Source of the DNA: JAOUJD01 sp963811265
GTDB taxonomy: Bacteria; Pseudomonadota; Gammaproteobacteria; Burkholderiales; Burkholderiaceae_F
DNA length: 64,000 nucleotides
Assembly (NCBI GenBank): GCA_963811265.1
Contig: CAWEQS010000017.1
Span: 1-64,000, forward strand
Reading direction: 5' to 3'
The notes beneath the pieces are model-generated. The model did not search any database. It was not told where the DNA came from and saw only the letters and a program-made list of their open reading frames with translations. The position numbers were made by a program, and so were the translations under genes. How positions within the stretch are numbered: position 1 is the stretch's first letter; each line of letters opens with the position of its first letter. Positions 8,414 through 15,851 of the stretch are shown here, in pieces.

Positions 8414-9817
8414 ATGACCAGTCGTCGAATGTTCAGTGTTGCCTTGATCGGTGCCGCCTTTGCCCTCGCGGGGTGCGGAGGTGACGATGATGAAGTGTTG
8501 CTGCCGACACCGCAGGCGCAGCTGCGCGCGGTCCATGCGTCGGCCGACACCCCTGCGGTCGATGTCTACGTCAATGGCAGTCGCGCACTTCAAAACGTCA
8601 CGTTCGGTGCGGCTTCGGCCTTCGGCGCCGTCCCGGCCGGGAACACGCGGGTGCAGGTCACCCTTGCAGGCCAGGCAGCAAGCACGGCACCGATCGACGT
8701 CACCGCGCCGCTGGCCGCAGGTCGCGATTACACCGCCATCGCGATCGGCAGCGGCAGCACGGGCGCAACGCGGCTGCAGGCCGTGCTGGTCGACGACGCC
8801 GGCACGGCACCGGCCGCGGGTCAGGTGAAGCTGCGCGTCGTGCATGGCGCGCCGGCCGTGCCCGCCGTCGACATCTTCGTGACCGCCCCGGGCGCCGCGT
8901 TGCCGTCGGCGCCGACGATCGCCGCCCTGTCGTTCGGCCAGCAAGCGCCTGGCGCGACCGCCGCGGCTCTGTCTGTGCCAGCCGGGAACTACCAGATCCG
9001 CGCGCGGGCGGCCGGGCAGACCGCCATCGCCTACGACTCGGGCACGGTTGCACTCGCCGCCGGCAGTGACATCGTGGTGGTGGCGGTGCCGGAGACCGGC
9101 ACCAGCCTGTCGCCGATCCAGCTGCTGCTGGCACCGAAAGGCGGCTCGGCGGCGTTTGCGAAGGACACTCGCGCAGCCCTTCGCGTCGCGCACTTCTCGC
9201 CGAACGTACCCGCCGTCGACGTCTTCCTGAAGTCGCCGGGTGCGGCCAACAGCGCTTCGAATCGCGTACTTGCCGGTGTCACCTTTCCCGTTGACTCGGG
9301 ATTTCTTGAGCTGACGGCCGGCACGTATGACGCATCGGTCGCGTTGGCCGGCTCGCTGGCCGGGGTGATCGAGTTGAACGGCGCAGCGCTCGCGCGCGGC
9401 ACGAGCACCAGCGTCTTCGCGATCGGCCTGCTGAACGGGACCGGCAACCAGGCACTGCGCCTGGCCGCCTACGCGGACAACCGCAGCGCCGTCGCCGGCA
9501 AGGCCAAGGTGCGCGTCATTCACCTTTCACCGGACGCGCCCGCCGTCGACGTCGTCGTGCTTGTGAACGGAGCGATCGCCGCGCGGCCCGTGACCAACCT
9601 CGGCTTCCCCAACGCGACCGCTGTGCCTCTGGAACTCGATCCGGGTACCTACACCCTCGGCATCGTCCCGACCGGCGCGGCGACGCCCATCCTGCCGACT
9701 GCAGCCGGCGCAAGCGTCACGCTGGCCGCGGGCGACGTGAAGACGATCGTCGCGATCGGCGCGCTGGCCACGGCCGGTGCACAGCCATTCCAGTTGAAGG
9801 TGCTCAACGACAAGTAA
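8414..9817 (+). CDS. DUF4397-repeat lipoprotein
   Basis: The 467-residue exported protein starts at ATG 8414. Its leader has a twin-arginine-like SRRMF followed by a hydrophobic stretch and the lipobox LAGC (Cys21), so it is probably a lipoprotein and possibly a Tat substrate. The mature part holds four repeats of about 110 residues. Each opens with a version of (L/V)R(A/V)-x-H-x-(S/A)-x(2)-PAVDV followed by a beta-rich stretch: near residues 35, 138, 258 and 383. This matches DUF4397, a beta-sandwich domain of unknown function in cell-envelope proteins. A hairpin follows the stop. Confidence 0.82.
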   Translation: MTSRRMFSVALIGAAFALAGCGGDDDEVLLPTPQAQLRAVHASADTPAVDVYVNGSRALQNVTFGAASAFGAVPAGNTRVQVTLAGQAASTAPIDVTAPLAAGRDYTAIAIGSGSTGATRLQAVLVDDAGTAPAAGQVKLRVVHGAPAVPAVDIFVTAPGAALPSAPTIAALSFGQQAPGATAAALSVPAGNYQIRARAAGQTAIAYDSGTVALAAGSDIVVVAVPETGTSLSPIQLLLAPKGGSAAFAKDTRAALRVAHFSPNVPAVDVFLKSPGAANSASNRVLAGVTFPVDSGFLELTAGTYDASVALAGSLAGVIELNGAALARGTSTSVFAIGLLNGTGNQALRLAAYADNRSAVAGKAKVRVIHLSPDAPAVDVVVLVNGAIAARPVTNLGFPNATAVPLELDPGTYTLGIVPTGAATPILPTAAGASVTLAAGDVKTIVAIGALATAGAQPFQLKVLNDK

Positions 9818-9831
9818 GCGCCCTCGGTTTT

Positions 9832-9856
9832 CCCCGTGCGCCCACAGCGCACGGGG
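9832..9856. terminator. Strong hairpin after the DUF4397 gene
   Basis: CCCCGTGCGC and GCGCACGGGG pair perfectly over 10 bp around a five-base loop, starting 14 bp after the lipoprotein stop. There is no T-run after it, so an intrinsic terminator is likely but not certain. Confidence 0.55.
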
Positions 9857-9880
9857 ATCTCTCACCCACGGATGTTGTTC

Positions 9881-10069
9881 ATGAAGAAGAAGCTGTTTGC
9901 GGTTGCCGCCTCGAAGGTGCTGTCGGCGTCCGCGCCCATGGTTGCGGCCCGCTGCCGCGCGCGCTCTGTTCCCTGGCGCAGCATCCGGAGAACAGATTCG
10001 CGATCGGCCGCGATCGGGCGAGGTACAGGATCTGGGCGGACGGTCGGAAGCCGCCAGTGCGCGAGCTAA
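9881..10069 (+). pseudogene. Possible signal-peptide gene stub
   Basis: An ATG at 9881 begins MKKKLFAVAASKVLSASA, which looks like a Sec signal peptide. The following residues are arginine- and serine-rich with no recognisable fold, and the frame ends at 10069 inside the end of the convergent peptidase gene. It may be a 5' remnant of a secreted-protein gene or a chance frame. The weak coding character after residue 20 favours a remnant. Confidence 0.2.
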
Positions 10070-10926
10070 CGCGCCGCGGGCACCGGCGGGAGGAACAGCG
10101 CCGGATCCACCGCGACGGCGTTGAGGTAGACGGAGAAGTGCAGGTGCGGGCCGGTGACGCGGCCGGTGGCGCCCACCTTGCCGATCGGCTCGCCCGCCGC
10201 GACGAGTTGCTGCGCCTGTGCCTCGATCTCGCTCAGGTGTGCGTACAGCGACAGCAGCCCCTGGCCATGGTCGAGGATGACGGTGCGGCCGGGGAAGAAG
10301 TAGTCGCCGGTGTCGAGCACGCGGCCGCCCGTGGCCGCCACCACCGGCGTCCCCGTCGGCGCCGCGATGTCCATGCCGTTGTGCGGATTGCGCGGGCGGC
10401 CGTTGAAGTAGCGGCGCAGGCCGAAGGAACTTGAGCGGCTGCCCGGTGCCGGCTGCCGCATTGCCAGCGGCACCGAAGCCGAGTCCGTGAAGGTCGCAAC
10501 GATCTGCGCCAGCCGCGCGCGCTCCCGTTCATACCGCGCCAGGTCTTCCTTCGACAGCTCGACCTTGTCGGGCGGCACCTTCAGGTGCTGCGATGCATAC
10601 GACTTGGCACCGACCCGGAACTCCAGTGTCTCGGCCGCGCCGCCCGGGCGCTGCACCAGCAACCTGAGCCTGGCGCCGGCCTTCTCCGCGAGCGGAATGC
10701 CGACGAAGGCGAACCACTCGGCGCCCTCGCGCTGCACCAGCACGCGATGCTCGCCGAACCGCGCCACCGGCGCCTGCTCGGCGGCGCCCAGGCTCACGCG
10801 CGCCACCCCGCCCGGCACGCTCGATGCACGCGGCAGCTCGATCGATGGCGCGATGGCGAACGCGCGCTGCGAGAGCAGCGCGGCTGCCGTGGCAAGAACG
10901 AAGTTACGTCGAGCTAGCTGTGGCAA
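10066..10926 (-). CDS. M23 family metallopeptidase (LytM-like), Tat-type leader
   Basis: The zinc endopeptidase domain lies in the last 130 residues: HNGMDIAAPTGTPV carries the first His and Asp, and GPHLHFSV carries the HxH motif. It should cut peptidoglycan cross-links or act as an amidase activator in the periplasm. No ATG is in frame after the upstream tRNA terminator. A TTG at 10926 gives 286 residues with a leader containing ARRNFVLATAAALL, a twin-arginine-type signal ending near AFA. The ribosome-binding site before it is weak, so the start is uncertain. Confidence 0.8.
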   Translation of the reverse strand: MPQLARRNFVLATAAALLSQRAFAIAPSIELPRASSVPGGVARVSLGAAEQAPVARFGEHRVLVQREGAEWFAFVGIPLAEKAGARLRLLVQRPGGAAETLEFRVGAKSYASQHLKVPPDKVELSKEDLARYERERARLAQIVATFTDSASVPLAMRQPAPGSRSSSFGLRRYFNGRPRNPHNGMDIAAPTGTPVVAATGGRVLDTGDYFFPGRTVILDHGQGLLSLYAHLSEIEAQAQQLVAAGEPIGKVGATGRVTGPHLHFSVYLNAVAVDPALFLPPVPAAR

Positions 10927-11036
10927 GTGTGGGGTGCGCGAGGAAGCTGCAGCGGGTACTGGGGTTCGGTCGCGTGTGAAGCCCGAATGCGAACCAGTGT
11001 ATCGATCACTTCGGCTTCGTCGGCTGCCGAGAAGAA

Positions 11037-11062
11037 CAAGGCCTTGATCTCTCAAGGCCTTG
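11037..11062 (-). terminator. Terminator of the tRNA-Ala gene
   Basis: CAAGGCCTTGA and TCAAGGCCTTG form a perfect 11-bp stem with a TCTC loop. On the minus strand the stem is followed by TTCTTCT. It starts 9 bp after the tRNA 3' end, so it should stop tRNA transcription before the peptidase gene. Confidence 0.8.
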
Positions 11063-11071
11063 CGTGAAATC

Positions 11072-11147
11072 TGGTGGAGAAGAGGAGGATCGAACTCCCG
11101 ACCTCTGCATTGCGAACGCAGCGCTCTCCCAGCTGAGCTACTTCCCC
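11072..11147 (-). tRNA. tRNA-Ala (anticodon CGC)
   Basis: The reverse complement folds as a full cloverleaf of 76 bases including an encoded CCA end. The acceptor stem GGGGAAG pairs with CTTCTCC and contains the G3-U70 wobble pair, the alanine identity element. The anticodon stem CTGCG/TGCAG holds the loop TTCGCAA, giving anticodon CGC, which reads GCG. The D-arm (GCTC...GAGC) and the TTCGATC T-loop are normal. It has its own promoter and terminator. Confidence 0.95.
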
Positions 11148-11184
11148 GATCCGTACGCCGCCTGGGCAGCGACGAAGGAGCGCG

Positions 11185-11213
11185 ATTATACGGGTCCGCG
11201 CGCCGCCGTTCAA
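11185..11213 (-). promoter_or_regulatory. Sigma-70 promoter of the tRNA-Ala gene
   Basis: On the minus strand, TTGAAC (-35) is followed by a 17-bp spacer and a perfect TATAAT (-10). The predicted start is about 30 bp before the tRNA 5' end. This is the best vegetative promoter in the window. Confidence 0.85.
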
Positions 11214-11258
11214 ACGGGCCGTCGGTGAGGCTGGCTACACTGCCGGCAGGAGGGCCCC

Positions 11259-12120
11259 ATGGCCTCGACCATTGCATCGAACGTCGAATGGATGGAGCGC
11301 GAGTACAACGCGCGCGCCGCCATTCCGGATCACCCGCAGATCTTCGCGCGCTGGGCCGAGCAGGGCGCGCAGGTTCGCCGCCGGCGCGCCGGTCTGATCG
11401 ACATGCCGTACGGCGACGACGAGGGCGAGCGGCTCGACTTCTTTCCCACCATGCAGCGCAACTCGCCGCTGCTGGCCTTCATCCACGGCGGCTACTGGCG
11501 GTCGCTCGACAAGTCGGACTTCTCGTGGATCGCCCCGCCCTTCCTCGACGCCGGCGTGGCCGTGGCGTTCCTGAACTACGGGCTGGCGCCGCGCGTGGCG
11601 GTGGAGGACATCGTGCGCCAGCAGTTGAAGGCGATCGCGTGGCTCTACACGCGCGCCGAGGAACTCGGGTTCGACCGGCAGCGGATCGTCGTCGGCGGTC
11701 ACTCGGCCGGTGGCCACCTGACGGCGATGATGATGGCGGCGCTGTGGCCGGAGGTGGACCCGGCCCTGCCGGCCGACCTGGTCAAGGGCGGCATCGCCAT
11801 CAGCGGCCTGTACGACCTCGAGCCGCTGGCCCCGTTGCCCTTCATCAACTCGGACCTGAAGCTCGACGTGGCCGCCGCGCGCAAGGTCTCGCCGGTGCAC
11901 CTGCCTCCCGCGACCGGCGCCCCGCTGCTGACGGCGGTCGGCGCGCTGGAGTCGAGCGAGTTCAAGCGGCAGACGCGGCTGATCCACCAGGCCTGGCCGC
12001 ACAACGCGCGGGAGGAACTCGAGGTGGCGGGAGCCGATCACCTCACCGTCTGCGACCGCCTCGGCGACCCGGAGTCCGCGCTATTCAAGCGCGGCGCTGG
12101 ACCTCGTCCGCGCGGCTTGA
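11259..12120 (+). CDS. Alpha/beta hydrolase, kynurenine-formamidase-like (frameshift near the 3' end)
   Basis: The protein has the alpha/beta-hydrolase features of the esterase/kynurenine formamidase group: the oxyanion motif HGGYW (about 79-83), the nucleophile elbow GGHSAGGH (about 147-154) and the late ADHLTVCDRL carrying the histidine. The start ATG at 11259 has GGCAGGAGG just before it, and a TACACT -10-like box lies at 11236. Near 12090 the frame shifts. In the next frame the natural end AALDLVRAA and a TGA at 12118-12120 follow; without the shift the frame runs on to 12170 with an arginine-rich tail. The shift is probably a one-base consensus error. Confidence 0.75.
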
Positions 12121-12132
12121 CGCGCGCGCGGC

Positions 12133-13020
12133 TCAGTCGTCGCGGCCGTTGGTCGCTTCCAGCACCTTGAGCAGCGCGCTGGTGTCCTGCGTGCCCCAGC
12201 CGTTGCTCATCAGCGCGTTGAGCTGCTGCGCGACGAGCGCGACGGCCGGCATCGCGAGGTGCGCCTCGCGCGCCATGTCGACGATCAGTCCGTAGTCCTT
12301 GTGATGCAGGCGCGCCTCGATGCCTGCCGCGAAGTCGCGCCCCGCCATCTTCGGCCCCATCAGGTCGAGCATCTTGCTGCCAGCGAAGCCGGCCGAGATG
12401 GCCGCCAGCATCGTCTGCGGATCGACGCCGTTGGCGCGCGCGAACAGCATCGCTTCGGCGATGCCCTGGATGTTGACCACCTGCACGATCTGGTTGCACG
12501 CCTTCACGACCTGGCCGTCGCCGTGGCCGCCGCAGTGCGTGATCGTCTTGCCGAGCAGCTGCAGCAGCGGCCGCGCGCGCTCGAGCACCTCGGCCTTGCC
12601 GCCGACCATGATCGACAGCGTTCCCGCCTGCGCCGCCTTCACGCCGCCCGAGACCGGGCAGTCGAGCATGTCGATGCCCTGCTCCGCCAGCCGCGCGGCG
12701 AAGCCGCGTGTGGCCGCGGCGGAGATCGTCCCGTGGTCGATCACGATCGTGCCGGGCGTCGCGCCCTCGACCACCCCGCCCGGCCCGAACAGCACCTGCT
12801 CGACGTCGGCGGTGGCCGTCACGTTGGTGAACACCACGGCCGCGCCGCGTGCCGCCTCGGCCGGCGAGCCGCACGCGGTCGCGCCGCGCGCGACGAAGGG
12901 CTGCATCGCTTCCGCCCGCCGCGCGTGGACCCGCAGCGCGTGGCCGCCCGCCATCAGGTGATCGACCATCGCGCGTCCCATGTTGCCGAGTCCGACGAAT
13001 CCGATCGTCTGGCCGCTCAT
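12133..13020 (-). CDS. NAD(P)-dependent beta-hydroxyacid dehydrogenase (3-hydroxyisobutyrate dehydrogenase family)
   Basis: The 295-residue enzyme has an N-terminal Rossmann domain (IGFVGLGNMGRAM, 6-18). The substrate motif DCPVSGGVKAAQAGTL (about 118-133) and the catalytic-lysine helix GQVVKACNQ (about 166-174) are both present. The family oxidises or reduces small beta-hydroxyacids such as 3-hydroxyisobutyrate or tartronate semialdehyde; the substrate cannot be told. It is the last gene of a minus-strand set after a VOC protein and a ketopantoate-reductase-like protein, so a shared catabolic step is possible. Confidence 0.88.
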   Translation of the reverse strand: MSGQTIGFVGLGNMGRAMVDHLMAGGHALRVHARRAEAMQPFVARGATACGSPAEAARGAAVVFTNVTATADVEQVLFGPGGVVEGATPGTIVIDHGTISAAATRGFAARLAEQGIDMLDCPVSGGVKAAQAGTLSIMVGGKAEVLERARPLLQLLGKTITHCGGHGDGQVVKACNQIVQVVNIQGIAEAMLFARANGVDPQTMLAAISAGFAGSKMLDLMGPKMAGRDFAAGIEARLHHKDYGLIVDMAREAHLAMPAVALVAQQLNALMSNGWGTQDTSALLKVLEATNGRDD

Positions 13021-13049
13021 CCCGTTCCCCTCGTGTGTGCCGCTTCGAT

Positions 13050-14030
13050 TCAGTCGATGCCCAGGACCCTGGCGCGCGCGTGGGCCAGCGCATGCACGTG
13101 CCGCACGGTCGGCACGTCGACGCCGACGTGCCCGGCCAGTTCGATGACGCTCGCGACGATGGCGCCCAGCTCCATCCGCCGGCGCTGCTCGAGGTCCTGC
13201 AGCATCGAGATCTTCGCCGCGCCGAGCTGCCGCGCGAGGTCGATGCGCTGGTCGGGCGTCATGCCGACGTGGATGCCTACGCGTTCGGCCACCTGCATGC
13301 CCTCGACCATCATCGCGCGGATCACGTCGAGCACCTGCTCGTCGCCGATGATCTGGTTCATCAGGTAGCCGGTCAGCGCCGCGATCGGATTGAACGAGAG
13401 GTTGCCGATCAGCTTGGTCCAGACGTCGAGCCGGATGTCGGTCGACCGCACCGTCTCGAACCCCGCGATGTCGAGCGCGTCGCAGACGGCGTGCAGCCGG
13501 TCGCTCGACGCGTTGTCCAGCTCGCCGAGGATCAGCCGCCTGCCGCCGGTGTGGTGCACCTCGCCCGGCGCGCGCACTTCGGCCGCGACGTGCACGACGC
13601 AGCCCAGGATGTGCGACGCGTCGAGCGCCGCGGGCATCGTGCCGTCGGGATCGAGCGAGCGCAGCGTCAGGCCGTCGAGCGATCCGCCGACGCCCTGGAA
13701 GTACCACCACGGCAGCCCGTTGATCGCGGGAACCACGACGGTGTCGTCGCCGATGAGCGGTTTCATCCGCGGCAGCATCGCAGGGATCGCGTGCGCCTTG
13801 AGTCCGATGACGACGAGGTCCTGCGCGCCGAAGTCGGCCGGCTCGTCGCTCGCCGGCAGGCGATAGGTGCCCGACGCGGTGCCGACGTGGTCGACCAGTG
13901 TCAGGCCGCGCTCGCGCAGCGCATCGAGGTGGGCGCCGCGCGCGACGAGCGCGACCTCGTGCCCGGACGCGGCGAGCTTTCCGCCGAGCACGGCGCCGAT
14001 GGAGCCGGCGCCGACGATCGCGACGCGCAT
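13050..14030 (-). CDS. 2-dehydropantoate 2-reductase family protein
   Basis: The 326-residue protein starts with the NADP-binding motif VGAGSIGAVLGG (6-17). It carries the family C-terminal domain with WTKLIGNLSFNPIAALT, which contains the catalytic lysine and the N/S contacts. Family members reduce ketopantoate in coenzyme A synthesis (PanE) or related 2-oxo acids. The gene lies among catabolic-looking neighbours and its start is 1 bp after the stop of the VOC gene. Because of this a non-pantothenate substrate is quite possible, and I do not assign panE. Confidence 0.85.
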   Translation of the reverse strand: MRVAIVGAGSIGAVLGGKLAASGHEVALVARGAHLDALRERGLTLVDHVGTASGTYRLPASDEPADFGAQDLVVIGLKAHAIPAMLPRMKPLIGDDTVVVPAINGLPWWYFQGVGGSLDGLTLRSLDPDGTMPAALDASHILGCVVHVAAEVRAPGEVHHTGGRRLILGELDNASSDRLHAVCDALDIAGFETVRSTDIRLDVWTKLIGNLSFNPIAALTGYLMNQIIGDEQVLDVIRAMMVEGMQVAERVGIHVGMTPDQRIDLARQLGAAKISMLQDLEQRRRMELGAIVASVIELAGHVGVDVPTVRHVHALAHARARVLGID

Positions 14031-14031
14031 C

Positions 14032-14655
14032 TCAGCGCGGGGCGTTGCCGGAGCGCGCGGCGCGCTCGGCCACTTCCGGACGGTCGTTGCGCTGCGGCTT
14101 CACTATGGACGTGCCGCCGCCGGCGGCGCGCTCGCGCCGCCACTCGTTCTTGCGGCGCGTCCACTCGGCGAGCCGGCTGTGCGCCTGCTTGCTCTCCTCG
14201 AACATCTGCATCTCGGACGCAAGCTGCGCGGAGAGCTCGACCCGGATGCCGTTCGGGTCGAAGAAGTAGATCGACTTGAAGATGTGGTGGTCGGTGATGC
14301 CGACCACGTCGACGCCGTTGGCCTCCAGCCGCGCCTTGACCTGTTCGAGCTCGGCGACGCCGTCGACGCGGAAGGCGATGTGGTTCACCCAGTCCGGCGT
14401 GTTCGGCGACGGCGCGCAGGCGATGTCGTCGCCGAGGTCGAAGAAGGCGATGCACGAGCCGTCCGTCATCCGGAAGAAGATGTGCGTGTACGGGCAGTAC
14501 TCGCCGGTCGACGGCACGTAGTCGCTCTGGATGATGTGGAACAGCGGCAGTCCGAGGATGTCCTCGTAGAAGTGCCGCGTCTCTTCCGCGTCCTTGCAGC
14601 GGTAGGCGTAGTGATGCAGTCCGTGGATCGGGACGCTGCCGGGGACGGTGCTCAT
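14032..14655 (-). CDS. VOC (glyoxalase/extradiol dioxygenase) family protein
   Basis: The 207-residue protein starts at ATG 14655. Metal-ligand positions of the vicinal-oxygen-chelate fold are visible: GLHHYAYR near residue 13, HIAFRV near 93 and the late RVELSAQ glutamate near 138. A charged tail of about 60 residues follows the domain. Family members are dioxygenases, lyases or isomerases. The neighbouring dehydrogenase genes suggest ring-cleavage or small-acid catabolism, which is inference only. Confidence 0.83.
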   Translation of the reverse strand: MSTVPGSVPIHGLHHYAYRCKDAEETRHFYEDILGLPLFHIIQSDYVPSTGEYCPYTHIFFRMTDGSCIAFFDLGDDIACAPSPNTPDWVNHIAFRVDGVAELEQVKARLEANGVDVVGITDHHIFKSIYFFDPNGIRVELSAQLASEMQMFEESKQAHSRLAEWTRRKNEWRRERAAGGGTSIVKPQRNDRPEVAERAARSGNAPR

Positions 14656-14702
14656 GGGTGGCCTCTCGGGGGGATGCCGGGCGCTTCGAAAGACGATCAA
14701 GT

Positions 14703-15634
14703 CTAGCCGCGGAACGCTTCCTCGACCCGGCGCTTGTCCCAGCCCGGCACGAGCATCTCGATGAACGAGTACACGAAGCCGCGCAGGTACGTGCCTTCCT
14801 TCACCGCGAGCCGCGTGACGTTGCGGCCGAACAGGTGGCCGCACGGCAGCACGACGAGCCCGTCGCGCTGCGCGTCGGCTGCCACGCCGGCGACGATGCC
14901 GACGCCCATTCCGATCTGCACGTAGGTCTTGATGACGTCGGCGTCGATCGCCTCCAGCACGATCGACGGCTCGATCTGGACCGCGGCGAACGCCTGCGTC
15001 GATCTTCGACTCGTCCGGCGAACTGGTGCTCATACGTGATCAGCGGGTGGCGGCCCAGGTCCTTCAGCGTCAGCTTGCCGGGCGTCGTCGCGAACTTCGC
15101 CAGCGGATGGTCGGGCTTGACGATGGCGACGTGCTGCCAGTCGTAGACCGGAATCGAAAGCAGCCCCGGGAAGTCGGCCAGCGACTCCGTCGCGACGCCG
15201 AGGTCGGCCTGTCCGTGGACGAGCATCGAGGCGATCTGCGGCGGATTGGCCTGGAGCAGCTTCAGCCGCACCTGCGGGAACTTCAGGGCAAACGCCTGCA
15301 CCACTCCGGGCAGCACGTACCGTGCCTGCGTGTGCGTGGTGGCCACCCGCAGCGTGCCCTCCGGGCTGCCCGCGTAGTCGCGCGCCAGCTTCTTCAGGTT
15401 GTCGACGTCCCGCATGATCCGCTCGGCCGCCTCCAGGACCTGCTGGCCGGGCGCCGTCAGTCCCTTCACGCGCTTGCCGTGGCGCGCCAGGATCGGCACC
15501 CCGAGTTCTTCCTCCAGGTCGATGATCGCCTTGGAGATGCCGGGCTGCGAGGTGTGCAGCGCCCGCGCCGCCTCGGTCAGGCTGAACTTGTGCCGGGCCG
15601 CCTCGCGAAGGAAACGAAACTGCTGCAGGTTCAT
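14703..15634 (-). CDS. cysB: CysB-family LysR transcriptional regulator (two internal frameshifts)
   Basis: The N-terminal helix-turn-helix (MNLQQFRFLREAARHKFSLT through TSQPGISKAI) and the RHGKRVKGLT hinge are the CysB/Cbl hallmark. The effector domain runs on to LITYEHQFAG. Near 15025 and again near 15006 the frame changes, after which the CysB ending resumes (IEPSIVLEAIDADVIKTYV...EEAFRG). Both halves are conserved, so this is probably two consensus indels in an intact gene of about 310 residues (E. coli CysB has 324). CysB activates sulfur-assimilation genes when sulfur is limiting. It is divergent from nrdJ. Confidence 0.8.
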
Positions 15635-15768
15635 GGCGAACTCGCGGGCGGTGGTTATAAGGGAGGCGAATTTAATACGTCGGGCTCATATGCGCTAACG
15701 CAAATCCCCGCGCGCCGGCCCGCGCACGATTTACCTCCATTGCGCCGTTCGCGCGCGCCCCCGCTGCC

Positions 15769-15774
15769 TATAAT
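15769..15774 (+). promoter_or_regulatory. TATAAT -10 element upstream of nrdJ
   Basis: A perfect TATAAT lies 83 bp before the nrdJ start. The best -35 candidate, TTGCGC at 15740-15745, is too far away (23-bp spacer), so the promoter may depend on an activator. No cobalamin riboswitch or clear NrdR box pair is recognisable in the leader. Confidence 0.5.
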
Positions 15775-15851
15775 CGTTCGAACTTTCGGCCTCGAATATC
15801 GCAGGCCACTGACACACGGCGCCGCGCGGCAAGAACTTCCCAGGGAACACG

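Noticed and set aside
15635..15851. A B12 riboswitch in front of nrdJ
   Set aside because: The conserved B12-box segments are not present, and the leader is too short for the full aptamer.
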